Source of the DNA: a virus
DNA: 26,428 nucleotides
Strand: one strand, 5' to 3'
IMG/VR virus record: IMGVR_UViG_3300042484_003072
Location: 1 to 26,428 of that record
Shown here: positions 13,448 through 22,092 of the stretch, piece after piece
Layout of the letters: each line of letters starts with the position of its first letter
Numbering within the stretch: the stretch's first letter is position 1
Translations under genes and position numbers: made by a program
The notes under the pieces: model-generated
The model's input: only the letters and a program-made list of their open reading frames with translations
Databases searched by the model: none
Told to the model about the DNA's origin: nothing

Positions 13448-16195
13448 ATGGATTATATAGTTGTAAGTACTAGCAAATGCGACTATCAAGCTTGGCAGTT
13501 AAAATTGTTATATTGGTCAATCAAAAAATCAAAACAAAAAGGTAAATTAGTATTATTAGTATCATCTGATGAATTACATGCTGGAGAAAATCCAGATTTT
13601 GATTTTCCATCAGATGTAACTATTATTAATCAACCTGATTGGGCTTGGAAATGGAAAACTGAAAACGATGATTGGTGGGGAGGTATTCCTAACAAGTATA
13701 AAGCAGTTGAATGGTTATGTGATAATAATTACTTCAAAGATAAAGATAAATTATTATTTTTAGACCCAGACATGGTGTTTAAGACACCAATAGATGTTGA
13801 TATTGCAGATAATCAAGTAATAGGTCAAAAATTTATTCATTTTCAAGATTTACCTGATTGGAAAAAATATAGTAGTTCTGAAGGTATAATGTATCCTTTT
13901 GCTTTAAAATTTTCTACATTAAAGAAAATAAGCAAAGATTATACTAAATTCTGCGAACAAATAAGAAAGCAAACTGGAAAATGGGAATCTGAAATGTGGG
14001 GGCTGGATTATGCTTTGAAGGAAAATAACATTAATATCAAATTAATTGAAGATTGGGGTACTTGCACTGAGTGGAATAGATTTAATGATAGAGATACTAT
14101 TGGTAATTTAATTCATTATCCTAATGAAATATTAAATGAAAATAATGATAGAATATTCTTTAAACAAGATTATACATTCACCCCAGACCAAAAAATATTA
14201 TTAAATACAACTAAAAATAAACTAGATAATCTACTACTTACAGATGTAGATCAACAACGTACAGACTATTTATATTATTTAAAATATAATTTTGATTCTA
14301 TATTTAAATTTTATGATGGTTCTAAAGGGTATTTAATATTTAAACCTTGGCCTGGTGGTTTTAATAATATTAGAATGTCTATGGAGTTAGCAGTATGTTT
14401 AGCATATCTAACAAATAGAACTTTAGTATTAACTCCTAAATATAGTATGTATTTACTTAAAGGTGAATCTAGTATGGATACCTTCTTTGATACATCTAAT
14501 CTAGGAATTAAATCAATTTCATTTGATGAATTTTGTTCTTTAAAAAACATACCTAATAATTGGGATGAAATTAAAACTATTAGTAAAGTATTAAACTATG
14601 ATGCTGTAGCTAATGTAATAAATTTTGAACGTATACCTCCACCCTCAAAGTTTTTAAAAGGTAGAAATTATATTAATGATGAAGATTATTTTACTAATGA
14701 AGAATGTATATTTTTAGATAGTAATTTATTAGGTAGTAGTTATCAAGCAATTTATACTTGCTTAGATGATGAAATTAAAAAACTAATTGCTAAATATGTA
14801 AAATACAAACCAGAAATATTTGATATAGCATGGCAGTTTATTAACTATTTAGAAGATAAATCATATTATTCAATTCATATCAGACGAAATGATTTTCAAT
14901 ATAAAGACTTATTCATTACGTGTGAACAAATTTTAGATAATATTAAAGATATTATTCCTTTTGGTTCTAAACTATACATTGCAACTGACCAAAATGACCC
15001 ATCGTTTTTTGATCCTTTATCTAAACATTATAGTTTATTCTTTTATGATGATATTCGTTCTAAAATTAAAATATATGATAAATTTGATGTAAATTATATT
15101 CCAATAATTGAACAATTAATCTGTACTCGGTCAATTAAATTTATAGGTAATAAACTATCTACTTTATCATCATACATTTATCGTTTAAGAGGATATATGG
15201 GTGATATTGAAGATAAAAATTATTATATAAACACCGAAAAATACAACCCAGGATTACAAGAAGTATTTACAATGGACAACAGTTATATTGCTAATTGGGC
15301 TCGTGAATATAAAGATTCTTGGAATTGGTATAAAGGTAGAGTATTTGTATCTGTTGCTAGCTATTGTGATAGCAGAATTACAGATACTTTAAAAAGTATA
15401 TATTCTGAAGCATGTGATGAAACCCGAATAGTTGTTGGGTTACATCTACAAGATACTCAAGAAGTATATGATGAATTATTAAAATTAAATTATCCAAATT
15501 TAAAAATTAAATTTACATTAAAAGAAAATGCTAAGGGGGTAGTATGGGCAAGGAATAAAATTCGAGAAGAATTATATCAAGGTGAAGAATATTTCCTTCA
15601 AATTGATTCTCATTCAAGGGTAAAAAAGAATTGGGATGCTATTTTAATTAATCAATATAATAGTATTGAACAACCAAAAGTTGTAATTACTACATATCCT
15701 AATCACTTTGATATGCCCGATCCAGAAAAAAAGTATTTAGATTTACCATATAATACTCCACTTCGCATCAGACAATTTTTAGATGATTATAATCTTAAAG
15801 ATAATAGAGTAAGAGCTGAAAATTTACCTTCCCTTCAAGACTATGAAGTAAAAGAAACAAGATGGGCAGGTGCTGGGTTTTTATTTACTCAAAAACAATG
15901 GGTAGATGAAGTAACAATGCCTGATGAAATTATATTTAATGGAGAAGAAGATTTTTTAACTTTTTTAAGTTATTTAAAAGGGTGGAATTTATTTGTTCCT
16001 TCTGAAGCTACAGTATGGCATAATTATGAGTTCCGTTTAGCTGAAGATGAAAAACCATACCGAGAACATAATAATTCATATTTGATAAATGATAATTCTA
16101 TAGAATCTGTAAATAATATGTTATTTAATTCAGAATTTGAACGAAATCTTGAGCAGTTAGAAGAATATTTTAATTGGAAATTTAGACGTATATAA
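13448..16195 (+). CDS. Three-domain protein glycosyltransferase (GT95/96-like, O-FucT-like, Gnt1-like)
   Basis: 915 residues, start directly after the previous stop. Domain 1 (1-250): VVSTSKCDYQAWQLKLLYWS, NKYKAVEWL and the metal motif DPDM (106-109) resemble plant and algal peptidyl-serine galactosyltransferases and hydroxyproline arabinosyltransferases. Domain 2 (about 290-585): PGGFNNIR, IHIRRNDF (476-483), ATDQ (512-515) and QLICTRSIKFIGNKLSTLSS resemble GDP-fucose protein O-fucosyltransferases. Domain 3 (about 630-890): RVFVSVASYCD, VVWARNKIREEL, LQIDSHSR (717-724) and NGEEDFLTF resemble Gnt1, the GT60 hydroxyproline GlcNAc-transferase. Together they could build a short glycan on a hydroxylated protein. 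Assignments are by motif, and sugar choice is unknown. Confidence 0.85.
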   Translation: MDYIVVSTSKCDYQAWQLKLLYWSIKKSKQKGKLVLLVSSDELHAGENPDFDFPSDVTIINQPDWAWKWKTENDDWWGGIPNKYKAVEWLCDNNYFKDKDKLLFLDPDMVFKTPIDVDIADNQVIGQKFIHFQDLPDWKKYSSSEGIMYPFALKFSTLKKISKDYTKFCEQIRKQTGKWESEMWGLDYALKENNINIKLIEDWGTCTEWNRFNDRDTIGNLIHYPNEILNENNDRIFFKQDYTFTPDQKILLNTTKNKLDNLLLTDVDQQRTDYLYYLKYNFDSIFKFYDGSKGYLIFKPWPGGFNNIRMSMELAVCLAYLTNRTLVLTPKYSMYLLKGESSMDTFFDTSNLGIKSISFDEFCSLKNIPNNWDEIKTISKVLNYDAVANVINFERIPPPSKFLKGRNYINDEDYFTNEECIFLDSNLLGSSYQAIYTCLDDEIKKLIAKYVKYKPEIFDIAWQFINYLEDKSYYSIHIRRNDFQYKDLFITCEQILDNIKDIIPFGSKLYIATDQNDPSFFDPLSKHYSLFFYDDIRSKIKIYDKFDVNYIPIIEQLICTRSIKFIGNKLSTLSSYIYRLRGYMGDIEDKNYYINTEKYNPGLQEVFTMDNSYIANWAREYKDSWNWYKGRVFVSVASYCDSRITDTLKSIYSEACDETRIVVGLHLQDTQEVYDELLKLNYPNLKIKFTLKENAKGVVWARNKIREELYQGEEYFLQIDSHSRVKKNWDAILINQYNSIEQPKVVITTYPNHFDMPDPEKKYLDLPYNTPLRIRQFLDDYNLKDNRVRAENLPSLQDYEVKETRWAGAGFLFTQKQWVDEVTMPDEIIFNGEEDFLTFLSYLKGWNLFVPSEATVWHNYEFRLAEDEKPYREHNNSYLINDNSIESVNNMLFNSEFERNLEQLEEYFNWKFRRI

Positions 16196-16891
16196 ATGAT
16201 AAAACTTGATAATGTTACTTTATGCACAGTAAGTAGTGTTCATATAGATGACCACGTAAGAGCTTTAAATTATTCATCTCAATATTTTAAATTTGCTGAA
16301 ACTAAATTCATTACACATAAAGAAATAAACGAGCCTGGAATCGAATGGATAGAATGTGAAGAAATAAAAAGCCAAAATGAATATAGTTTTTTCATGGTAA
16401 ATAAATTTCCTCAGTATATTAATACCGATTTTGTTTTATTAGTACAAGCTGATGGTTTTATTATTAATCCTCACAAATGGACTGATATATTCTTAGAATA
16501 TGATTATATAGGTGCTCCTTGGCCTGATGAGCCACAGTGGGGATTTACAGGAAATACTAGAGTAGGAAATGGTGGGTTTTGTTTAAGATCTAAAAAACTT
16601 ATTAATTTACCTATACAATTAGATTTTAGAAATCGAACTATGGATTTTGATACGTGGCATGAAGATGCTTTTTATTGTATCCATAATAGAAGCTTATTAG
16701 AAAGTAATGGGTGTAAGTTTGCTCCTTTAGAAGTAGCAAAACATTTTTCTCATGAACTACATGAAATAGATTTAGAAGGTATAGAACCTTTTGGATTTCA
16801 TGGAAGACCTAGAAAAGAATTCTATGATTTTAAAAATGAACATTTAAAACGTGCTAATTTGCGCCCTCAATATTATAACTACAGTCTATGA
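16196..16891 (+). CDS. DUF5672-type glycosyltransferase
   Basis: 231 residues. The family pattern is clear: LLVQADGFIINPHKWTD (about 81-97), YDYIGAPWPDE, VGNGGFCLRSKK, EDAFYC and FAPLEVAKHFSHE, then PFGFHG. DUF5672 proteins are GT-A-like transferases often found in glycan clusters; donor and acceptor are not established. Its start follows the previous stop without a gap and its stop overlaps the next start (ATGA), so it is translationally coupled on both sides. It likely adds one of the sugars of the shared product. Confidence 0.82.
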   Translation: MIKLDNVTLCTVSSVHIDDHVRALNYSSQYFKFAETKFITHKEINEPGIEWIECEEIKSQNEYSFFMVNKFPQYINTDFVLLVQADGFIINPHKWTDIFLEYDYIGAPWPDEPQWGFTGNTRVGNGGFCLRSKKLINLPIQLDFRNRTMDFDTWHEDAFYCIHNRSLLESNGCKFAPLEVAKHFSHELHEIDLEGIEPFGFHGRPRKEFYDFKNEHLKRANLRPQYYNYSL

Positions 16892-17892
16892 TTTTTGTAA
16901 GTATAGCCTCATATAGAGATAAAGAACTGATAAAAACTGTTAATAGTTGTTTATCTAAAGCTAAACATCCTGAAAATGTTAGAATTGGAATTTGTTGGCA
17001 ATATGATGATGAAGAAGATATAACTGCATTAGATGATATACCTCAAGTACAATCTTACAAAGTATGTTGGGAAGATGTAGAAGGAAGTGTGTGTTGGGCT
17101 AGAAGTATTATTCAACAAAAATTCTTTAATGATGAAGAATACTACTTTCAGATAGATTCTCACACATTATTTGCCCAAGATTGGGATGAAATATTAATTA
17201 ATATGTACAATGAGTTACCAACAGACAAAGCAGTAATATCAGTTGGTCCCCCATATTATTATGATTTATCAGCAGAAGGTGCTTTACCTCATTTAGAATG
17301 GGAACCTGTAGATTTTATAGATGGTATTTACCGTGATAGTGTTATTCAAAAACAAAAATTAGATAGTGCTGGTGGTATTCATTTTATGTATGGATTTTTA
17401 CCAGCTGAGGATATTTCAAAACCAATTCCTGCTAGGCATATAAGTGCTGCTTTGTTATTTACTGTTGGAAAATGGGTTAAAGATGTACCCTATGATTCTG
17501 ATTTATACTTTGCTGGTGAAGAACCTACATTAACTTTAAGAAGCTATACTAACGGATATGATATATTTAATCCGAATAAATTTGTAATTTGGCATTTAAA
17601 ATATAATTTTTCACATAGAAAACGTCATTGGAATACATTTGATCAAAAAGTTATTGATCAAAAATCCCATATTAGTTCTCAAAAATATAATAAAATAGTA
17701 GCAGGTAATGAATTAGGAGTATATGGTTGTGGAAAAGAACGTAGTTTATTAGATTGGGAAATATATTCTGGGGTATCATTTAAAGATACCGCAGCTCATC
17801 CTGATGTATTTAAAGGTGTTATTCCAAATCCTATAACAATTACAGATTTAAATGAATGGGAATTAATAAAATTAAAGAAAAATGAAATTTAA
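16888..17892 (+). CDS. Gnt1-like (GT60) hydroxyproline-type GlcNAc-transferase
   Basis: 334 residues. The N-terminus (IFVSIASYRDKELIKTVNSC), RIGICWQYDDEED, VCWARSIIQQKFF, FQIDSHTLFAQDWDEILI, GEEPTLTLRSYTNGYD and VIWHLKY match the family named for Dictyostelium Gnt1, which adds GlcNAc to hydroxyproline on Skp1. The QIDSH motif would hold the metal and nucleotide sugar. It is a free-standing relative of domain 3 in the protein at 13448, so the two may act in sequence or on different sites. Overlaps join it to both neighbours. GlcNAc is a guess from the family; the acceptor may differ. Confidence 0.83.
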   Translation: MIFVSIASYRDKELIKTVNSCLSKAKHPENVRIGICWQYDDEEDITALDDIPQVQSYKVCWEDVEGSVCWARSIIQQKFFNDEEYYFQIDSHTLFAQDWDEILINMYNELPTDKAVISVGPPYYYDLSAEGALPHLEWEPVDFIDGIYRDSVIQKQKLDSAGGIHFMYGFLPAEDISKPIPARHISAALLFTVGKWVKDVPYDSDLYFAGEEPTLTLRSYTNGYDIFNPNKFVIWHLKYNFSHRKRHWNTFDQKVIDQKSHISSQKYNKIVAGNELGVYGCGKERSLLDWEIYSGVSFKDTAAHPDVFKGVIPNPITITDLNEWELIKLKKNEI

Positions 17893-18475
17893 AGATTTTT
17901 ACACAGACGGACAATCTAATAATATTTGGGATTGTGATAAGGGAACTAATCATTCATATATAGAACATTACTATGATTTAGAATTCTCAGATAAAAGATC
18001 TAAAGATTTAAATTTTTTAGAGATTGGAATTTGGGAAGGAAGTTCTTTAAAGTTATGGAAGAGTTGGTTTGTAAATGCTAACATAATCGGAATAGATGAC
18101 GATAGTGGTATATTTGGTAATCTAAGAAGATCAAAATTTAAACATATTCCAGGAGCTGAAATGATTTGGGGAGATGCTTATTGTAATGATGTTACAAATA
18201 AATTTGAAAATAATTATTTTGATTATATTATAGATGATGGGCCTCATACTTTTGAATCTCATGAATTATGTATTAAAAAATGGTTACCTAAATTAAAATT
18301 TGGAGGGAAATTAATAATAGAAGATATATTTTATCTTAGTCAGGATCCATCTCCCCTAGTTGGAGAACAATTAGTTTCATTGTTAGATAGTAATTTACAT
18401 GATTTTCGCTTTTTTGACTTCAGAGAAATTAAAGGAAGAGGAGATGATATTATTTTAGAAATAACTAAAAAATAA
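17882..18475 (+). CDS. Class I SAM-dependent methyltransferase
   Basis: 197 residues. The SAM-binding motif is FLEIGIWEGSSLKLW (about 44-58), followed by IIGIDDDSG, an acidic loop, and YIIDDGPHTFESH (about 118-130), a pattern seen in macrocin O-methyltransferase/cephalosporin-hydroxylase-like enzymes that methylate sugars or hydroxyls. In this setting it would cap a glycan hydroxyl as an O-methyl ether. The start overlaps the upstream stop by 11 bases. O-methyl sugars are common in Bacteroidota surface glycans, but the substrate here is inferred. Confidence 0.8.
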   Translation: MKFKDFYTDGQSNNIWDCDKGTNHSYIEHYYDLEFSDKRSKDLNFLEIGIWEGSSLKLWKSWFVNANIIGIDDDSGIFGNLRRSKFKHIPGAEMIWGDAYCNDVTNKFENNYFDYIIDDGPHTFESHELCIKKWLPKLKFGGKLIIEDIFYLSQDPSPLVGEQLVSLLDSNLHDFRFFDFREIKGRGDDIILEITKK

Positions 18476-18479
18476 AATA

Positions 18480-19250
18480 ATGAAATTAATAGTATTAAGT
18501 CAATACACATTAGATAAAAGATATGAAGAAATTTCAAACTTACATAATGATTATTGTTTAAGTAAATTTATAGATTTAAAAATTCCAACTATAAAATATT
18601 GTGGGAGTCGAGCATATCAAACTATTAAAAGTGATTTAGACTTAAATATAGATTTTAATAATGAACCTTATAAATATATTCAAGATGAAAATCAACTTTA
18701 TATAAATTGTGCTGATCTATTAGATTATACAGATGATATAGATCCTAGAGGTATAAAAACATATTATGCTTTTAAGTATTTATTAGAACATTTTGATTTT
18801 GATGTATTGTTTAGAACTAACTGTACTTCTTATTTAGATGTTAATAAAATAATAGAAGAAAGTAAAATGCTTCCTTGTAAAAAATTATATACTGGAGCTA
18901 TTGCGGGGATGAAAGATATATGGTTTGTTATTAGTGCATATAATTATATTTCAAGAGATTTAGTTGAGCAAGTAGTATCACATGGGGATAGATATCTTGA
19001 ACTCACCTGTGATAATATAAGTAAAGGTTCTACTGAAGTTTTTGAAGATATTTGTATAGGTAAATTATTTAAAGAATTAGGATTAGATTTAGATATGGAA
19101 AATCAACCTTTTCTTATACATCCATTTTATTACAAAACTCCAGAATCAATAAAAAATGGAATTCAAAAACAAAATGAACGTTCTTCATATAGATTTAATG
19201 CAGAATATGTAGAAGGATTTAAAATGATCCATAAACTTTTTAAAAATTAA
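18480..19250 (+). CDS. Probable glycosyltransferase, GT31-like (galactosyl/GlcNAc type)
   Basis: 256 residues. The layout follows beta-1,3-galactosyltransferases: KTYYAFKYLLEHFDFDVLFR, then RTNCTSYLDVNKIIEE (in place of a clean DxD), LYTGAIAG, a YNYISRDLVEQVVSHG strand-helix, and EVFEDICIGKLFKELG, where Glu-Asp is the likely base. The match is by pattern only. It begins 4 bases after the methyltransferase and is followed 1 base later by the collagen-type transferase. Likely role: extension of the glycan. Donor sugar is unknown. Confidence 0.7.
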   Translation: MKLIVLSQYTLDKRYEEISNLHNDYCLSKFIDLKIPTIKYCGSRAYQTIKSDLDLNIDFNNEPYKYIQDENQLYINCADLLDYTDDIDPRGIKTYYAFKYLLEHFDFDVLFRTNCTSYLDVNKIIEESKMLPCKKLYTGAIAGMKDIWFVISAYNYISRDLVEQVVSHGDRYLELTCDNISKGSTEVFEDICIGKLFKELGLDLDMENQPFLIHPFYYKTPESIKNGIQKQNERSSYRFNAEYVEGFKMIHKLFKN

Positions 19251-19251
19251 A

Positions 19252-19965
19252 ATGAAAATATTAGTTTGGGGAATAGAATCAGATTTAAAAACTGCTGAAA
19301 CTAAAGCAGAATATTTATTAAATACAGCTAAATATTTTGGTGTAGATGTTGAATTAATTGGAATAGGACATACTTTTACAAATTTTACCAACAGATTATA
19401 TATACTACAAGATTATCTTAAAGATATTAACCCTGAAGAAGTTATATTAGTAATGGATGGATACGATACTTTATTTAACAATACTGTAGAATATACTTTA
19501 TCTCAATTTCATCAAAAAAATACAAAAATATTAATATCATCAGAGAAATTATTTACATACCAGTGGGGAAAATTTCAACATAAATTTGATACTATAAATT
19601 CAGACTACAAATATGTTAATGCTGGAACTTTTATGGGATATGCTGGTGATTTAAAAATAATGGTTGATGAATTGTTTGAAATTTATAAACTTTACCCAAC
19701 TGATATAGATCAAGGATTACTTGGGGTATGGGTTTATAATAATTTTGAAGATAATAAAAAAGTACAATTAGATACTAATTGTGATGTATTTTGGGTAACT
19801 AGTAAAGATTGGGATGTTTTAAAAAATATTGATATCGAAGAAAATATATCTAATCCTTCAACTAACTCAAAACCATTTGTAATTCACAACACAGGAAACG
19901 GAGATCCTAATTTATACGAATCTTATAAAAACGCATATAATAAAATAATATCAAATTATGAATAA
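19252..19965 (+). CDS. PLOD-type glycosyltransferase (collagen lysyl hydroxylase GT-domain relative)
   Basis: 237 residues. VILVMDGYDTLFNN (64-77) supplies the D-x-x-D metal site. KYVNAGTFMGYAGDLK, DIDQGLLGVWVY, VQLDTNCDVFWV and FVIHNTGNGDPNLYESY follow the order and spacing of the glycosyltransferase domain of animal procollagen lysyl hydroxylases, which adds galactose or glucose to hydroxylysine. Here the domain stands alone without its oxygenase partner; oxygenases are supplied by separate genes. It overlaps the epimerase gene by 8 bases. It could glycosylate a hydroxylated residue or extend a sugar. Confidence 0.78.
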   Translation: MKILVWGIESDLKTAETKAEYLLNTAKYFGVDVELIGIGHTFTNFTNRLYILQDYLKDINPEEVILVMDGYDTLFNNTVEYTLSQFHQKNTKILISSEKLFTYQWGKFQHKFDTINSDYKYVNAGTFMGYAGDLKIMVDELFEIYKLYPTDIDQGLLGVWVYNNFEDNKKVQLDTNCDVFWVTSKDWDVLKNIDIEENISNPSTNSKPFVIHNTGNGDPNLYESYKNAYNKIISNYE

Positions 19966-20953
19966 AAAAGCACTAGTATTAGGAGCAGGAGGTTTTATAG
20001 GGAGCCATTTAGTTAAAAGATTAAAATCTGAAGGATATTGGGTAAGGGGAGTTGATTTGAAATTACCTGAATTTTCCTCATCAGAAGCTGATGAATTTAT
20101 TATTGGAGATTTAAGAAATCCATCATTAGTATCTAAAGTATTATACGCCCCACATCAATTATCAGAACAGGATAACGAGAACTCATTTGATGAAGTGTAT
20201 CAGCTAGCTGCAGATATGGGAGGTGCTGGTTATATTAATACTGGTGATAATGATGCGGAGGTAGTGCATAATTCTATGTTAATTAATTTAAATGTAGTAC
20301 GTGAAGCTCATAAAAAATCAATTAAAAAAATATTTTATGCTTCATCTGCTTGTGTTTATAATGAGCACAATCAATTAGATCCTGAAAACCCAATTTGCAC
20401 AGAAAATTCAGTATATCCTGCTTATCCCGATTCAGAATATGGGTGGGAAAAATTATTTTCAGAGCGATTATATGCAACATACAATCGTAATTATGGATTA
20501 GATATTCGTGTTGCTCGTTTTCATAATGTATTTGGACCTGAAGGTACATTTTATGGGGGAAAAGAAAAAGCACCAGCAGCAATATGCCGCAAAGTAGCTG
20601 ATTCATTAATGGATGAAGAAATTGAAGTGTGGGGTGATGGTCTACAAACACGTTCATTTTTATATATTGATGAAGCAATTGAAGGTGTTCGCCGCTTAAT
20701 GAAATCAAATTATATTGAACCTATTAATATTGGTTCCGATTATATAATTTCAATGAATAGTTTAACTAGAATGGTAATTAAACTAGCAGGTAAACGAGCA
20801 GGAATTAAAAATATTCCTGGCCCACAAGGTGTTAGAGGTAGAACATCAGATAATACACTAATTAAAGAAAAATTAGGCTGGGAACCTACACAACCGCTTT
20901 ATATTGGTTTGGAAAAAACGTATAAATGGATTCAATCTCAAATGTTTTCTTAA
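19958..20953 (+). CDS. GDP-mannose 3,5-epimerase-like NAD-dependent epimerase
   Basis: 331 residues, a short-chain dehydrogenase/epimerase: GAGGFIGSH (9-17) binds NAD. Active-site residues in plant GME are all visible: Cys132 in SSACVY, Tyr161 and Lys165 in EYGWEK, Lys204 in GGKEKAPAAICRK. AADMGGAGYI, WGDGLQTRSFLYIDEAIEGV, INIGSD, GPQGVRGRTSDN and IKEKLGWEP complete a close likeness to the plant enzyme. That enzyme converts GDP-D-mannose to GDP-L-galactose (and GDP-L-gulose). Bacterial homologues make related GDP sugars. GDP-L-galactose is a near relative of GDP-L-fucose, so it could feed the O-fucosyltransferase-like domain at 13448. Confidence 0.86.
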   Translation: MNKKALVLGAGGFIGSHLVKRLKSEGYWVRGVDLKLPEFSSSEADEFIIGDLRNPSLVSKVLYAPHQLSEQDNENSFDEVYQLAADMGGAGYINTGDNDAEVVHNSMLINLNVVREAHKKSIKKIFYASSACVYNEHNQLDPENPICTENSVYPAYPDSEYGWEKLFSERLYATYNRNYGLDIRVARFHNVFGPEGTFYGGKEKAPAAICRKVADSLMDEEIEVWGDGLQTRSFLYIDEAIEGVRRLMKSNYIEPINIGSDYIISMNSLTRMVIKLAGKRAGIKNIPGPQGVRGRTSDNTLIKEKLGWEPTQPLYIGLEKTYKWIQSQMFS

Positions 20954-20970
20954 TTTATTTTAAATAGATT

Positions 20971-22050
20971 ATGTACGATTATTTAATTATTGGAGCTGGA
21001 TTATTCGGTTCTATATGTGCTAGAGAATTAACTAATGCAGGTAAAAAAGTATTAGTGATTGATAAACGAGACCACATAGGTGGAAATTGTTATACTGCTG
21101 ATGTAGGTGGAATTAACATTCATGTTTATGGTCCTCATATATTTCATACTAGTAATAAACAAGTATGGGATTATATAAACCAATTTGCTGAATTTAATCA
21201 TTTTACTTTACGGCCTAAAGTTAAATATAAAAGTAATATATACTCGTTTCCTATTAATTTAATGACTTTGCATCAAGTGTATGGAGTAACTACCCCTCAA
21301 CAAGCTGAGTTAATATTAGATTTAGAAAGGATACCAAATGATAAACCTAAAAATTTAGAAGAATGGATTTTATCTCAAGTAGGAGAAAAAATATACGAAC
21401 GTTTTATTAAAGGATATACTACTAAACAATGGGGAAGAAGTCCTAAAGAACTACCATCTTCAATCATTAAACGATTACCTATTAGATTAACTTATGATGA
21501 TAACTATTTTAATGATAAGTATCAAGGTATTCCTATTGGTGGTTACACTCAAATATTTGAAAAATTATTAAAAGGTATTGAAGTAAAACTAAATATAGAT
21601 TATTTAGAAGATAAAGAAAATTTAGATAATTTAGCACATAAAGTAATATACACAGGACCTATAGATAAGTTTTATGGATATGCTTATGGAAATTTAGATT
21701 ATCGTTCATTACGATTTGAAAGCGAATATCTTGACATTCCTGATTATCAGGGGAATGCTCTTATAAATTATAATGAAGAAGAAATTCCATATACTCGAAT
21801 TGTTGAGCATAAACACTTTGAATTTGGAAAACAAGATCATACTATTATTACTCGTGAATATCCATCAACTACAGGTGAGCCTTATTATCCTATAAATGAT
21901 GAAAAAAATAATAAAAAATATGATCTATATAAAAAATTAATGCTACAAGAGGAAAAACATATATTTGGAGGACGATTAGCTGATTACAAATATTATGATA
22001 TGCACCAGGTAATTGCATCTGCATTACATCAAGTTAAATTATTATTGTAA
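20971..22050 (+). CDS. glf: UDP-galactopyranose mutase
   Basis: 359 residues. The FAD-binding start DYLIIGAGLFGS (3-14) is followed by VIDKRDHIGGNCYT and the mutase signature GPHIFHTSNKQVWDY. FIKGYTTKQWGRSPKELPSS, YQGIPIGGYTQIFEKLL and YTRIVEHKHF are further family motifs. The enzyme interconverts UDP-galactopyranose and UDP-galactofuranose. Galactofuranose is absent from animals but used in bacterial surface glycans, so a transferase in this run probably uses it. It starts 17 bases after the epimerase and is the last gene of the glycan run. Confidence 0.94.
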   Translation: MYDYLIIGAGLFGSICARELTNAGKKVLVIDKRDHIGGNCYTADVGGINIHVYGPHIFHTSNKQVWDYINQFAEFNHFTLRPKVKYKSNIYSFPINLMTLHQVYGVTTPQQAELILDLERIPNDKPKNLEEWILSQVGEKIYERFIKGYTTKQWGRSPKELPSSIIKRLPIRLTYDDNYFNDKYQGIPIGGYTQIFEKLLKGIEVKLNIDYLEDKENLDNLAHKVIYTGPIDKFYGYAYGNLDYRSLRFESEYLDIPDYQGNALINYNEEEIPYTRIVEHKHFEFGKQDHTIITREYPSTTGEPYYPINDEKNNKKYDLYKKLMLQEEKHIFGGRLADYKYYDMHQVIASALHQVKLLL

Positions 22051-22077
22051 CTGTATAAAGTTTCTTAATTATATTTA
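22045..22077 (+). promoter_or_regulatory. Possible promoter of the DNA polymerase gene
   Basis: TTG at 22045-22047 and TATATTTA at 22070-22077, 22 bases apart, resemble the Bacteroidota TTG-N(17-23)-TAnnTTTG type, with the same G-to-A change seen upstream of 915. The start codon follows 15 bases later after AAAAAAGTTAT. The first part overlaps the end of the mutase gene, and the AT-rich background weakens the call. Confidence 0.35.
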
Positions 22078-22092
22078 CAATAAAAAAGTTAT

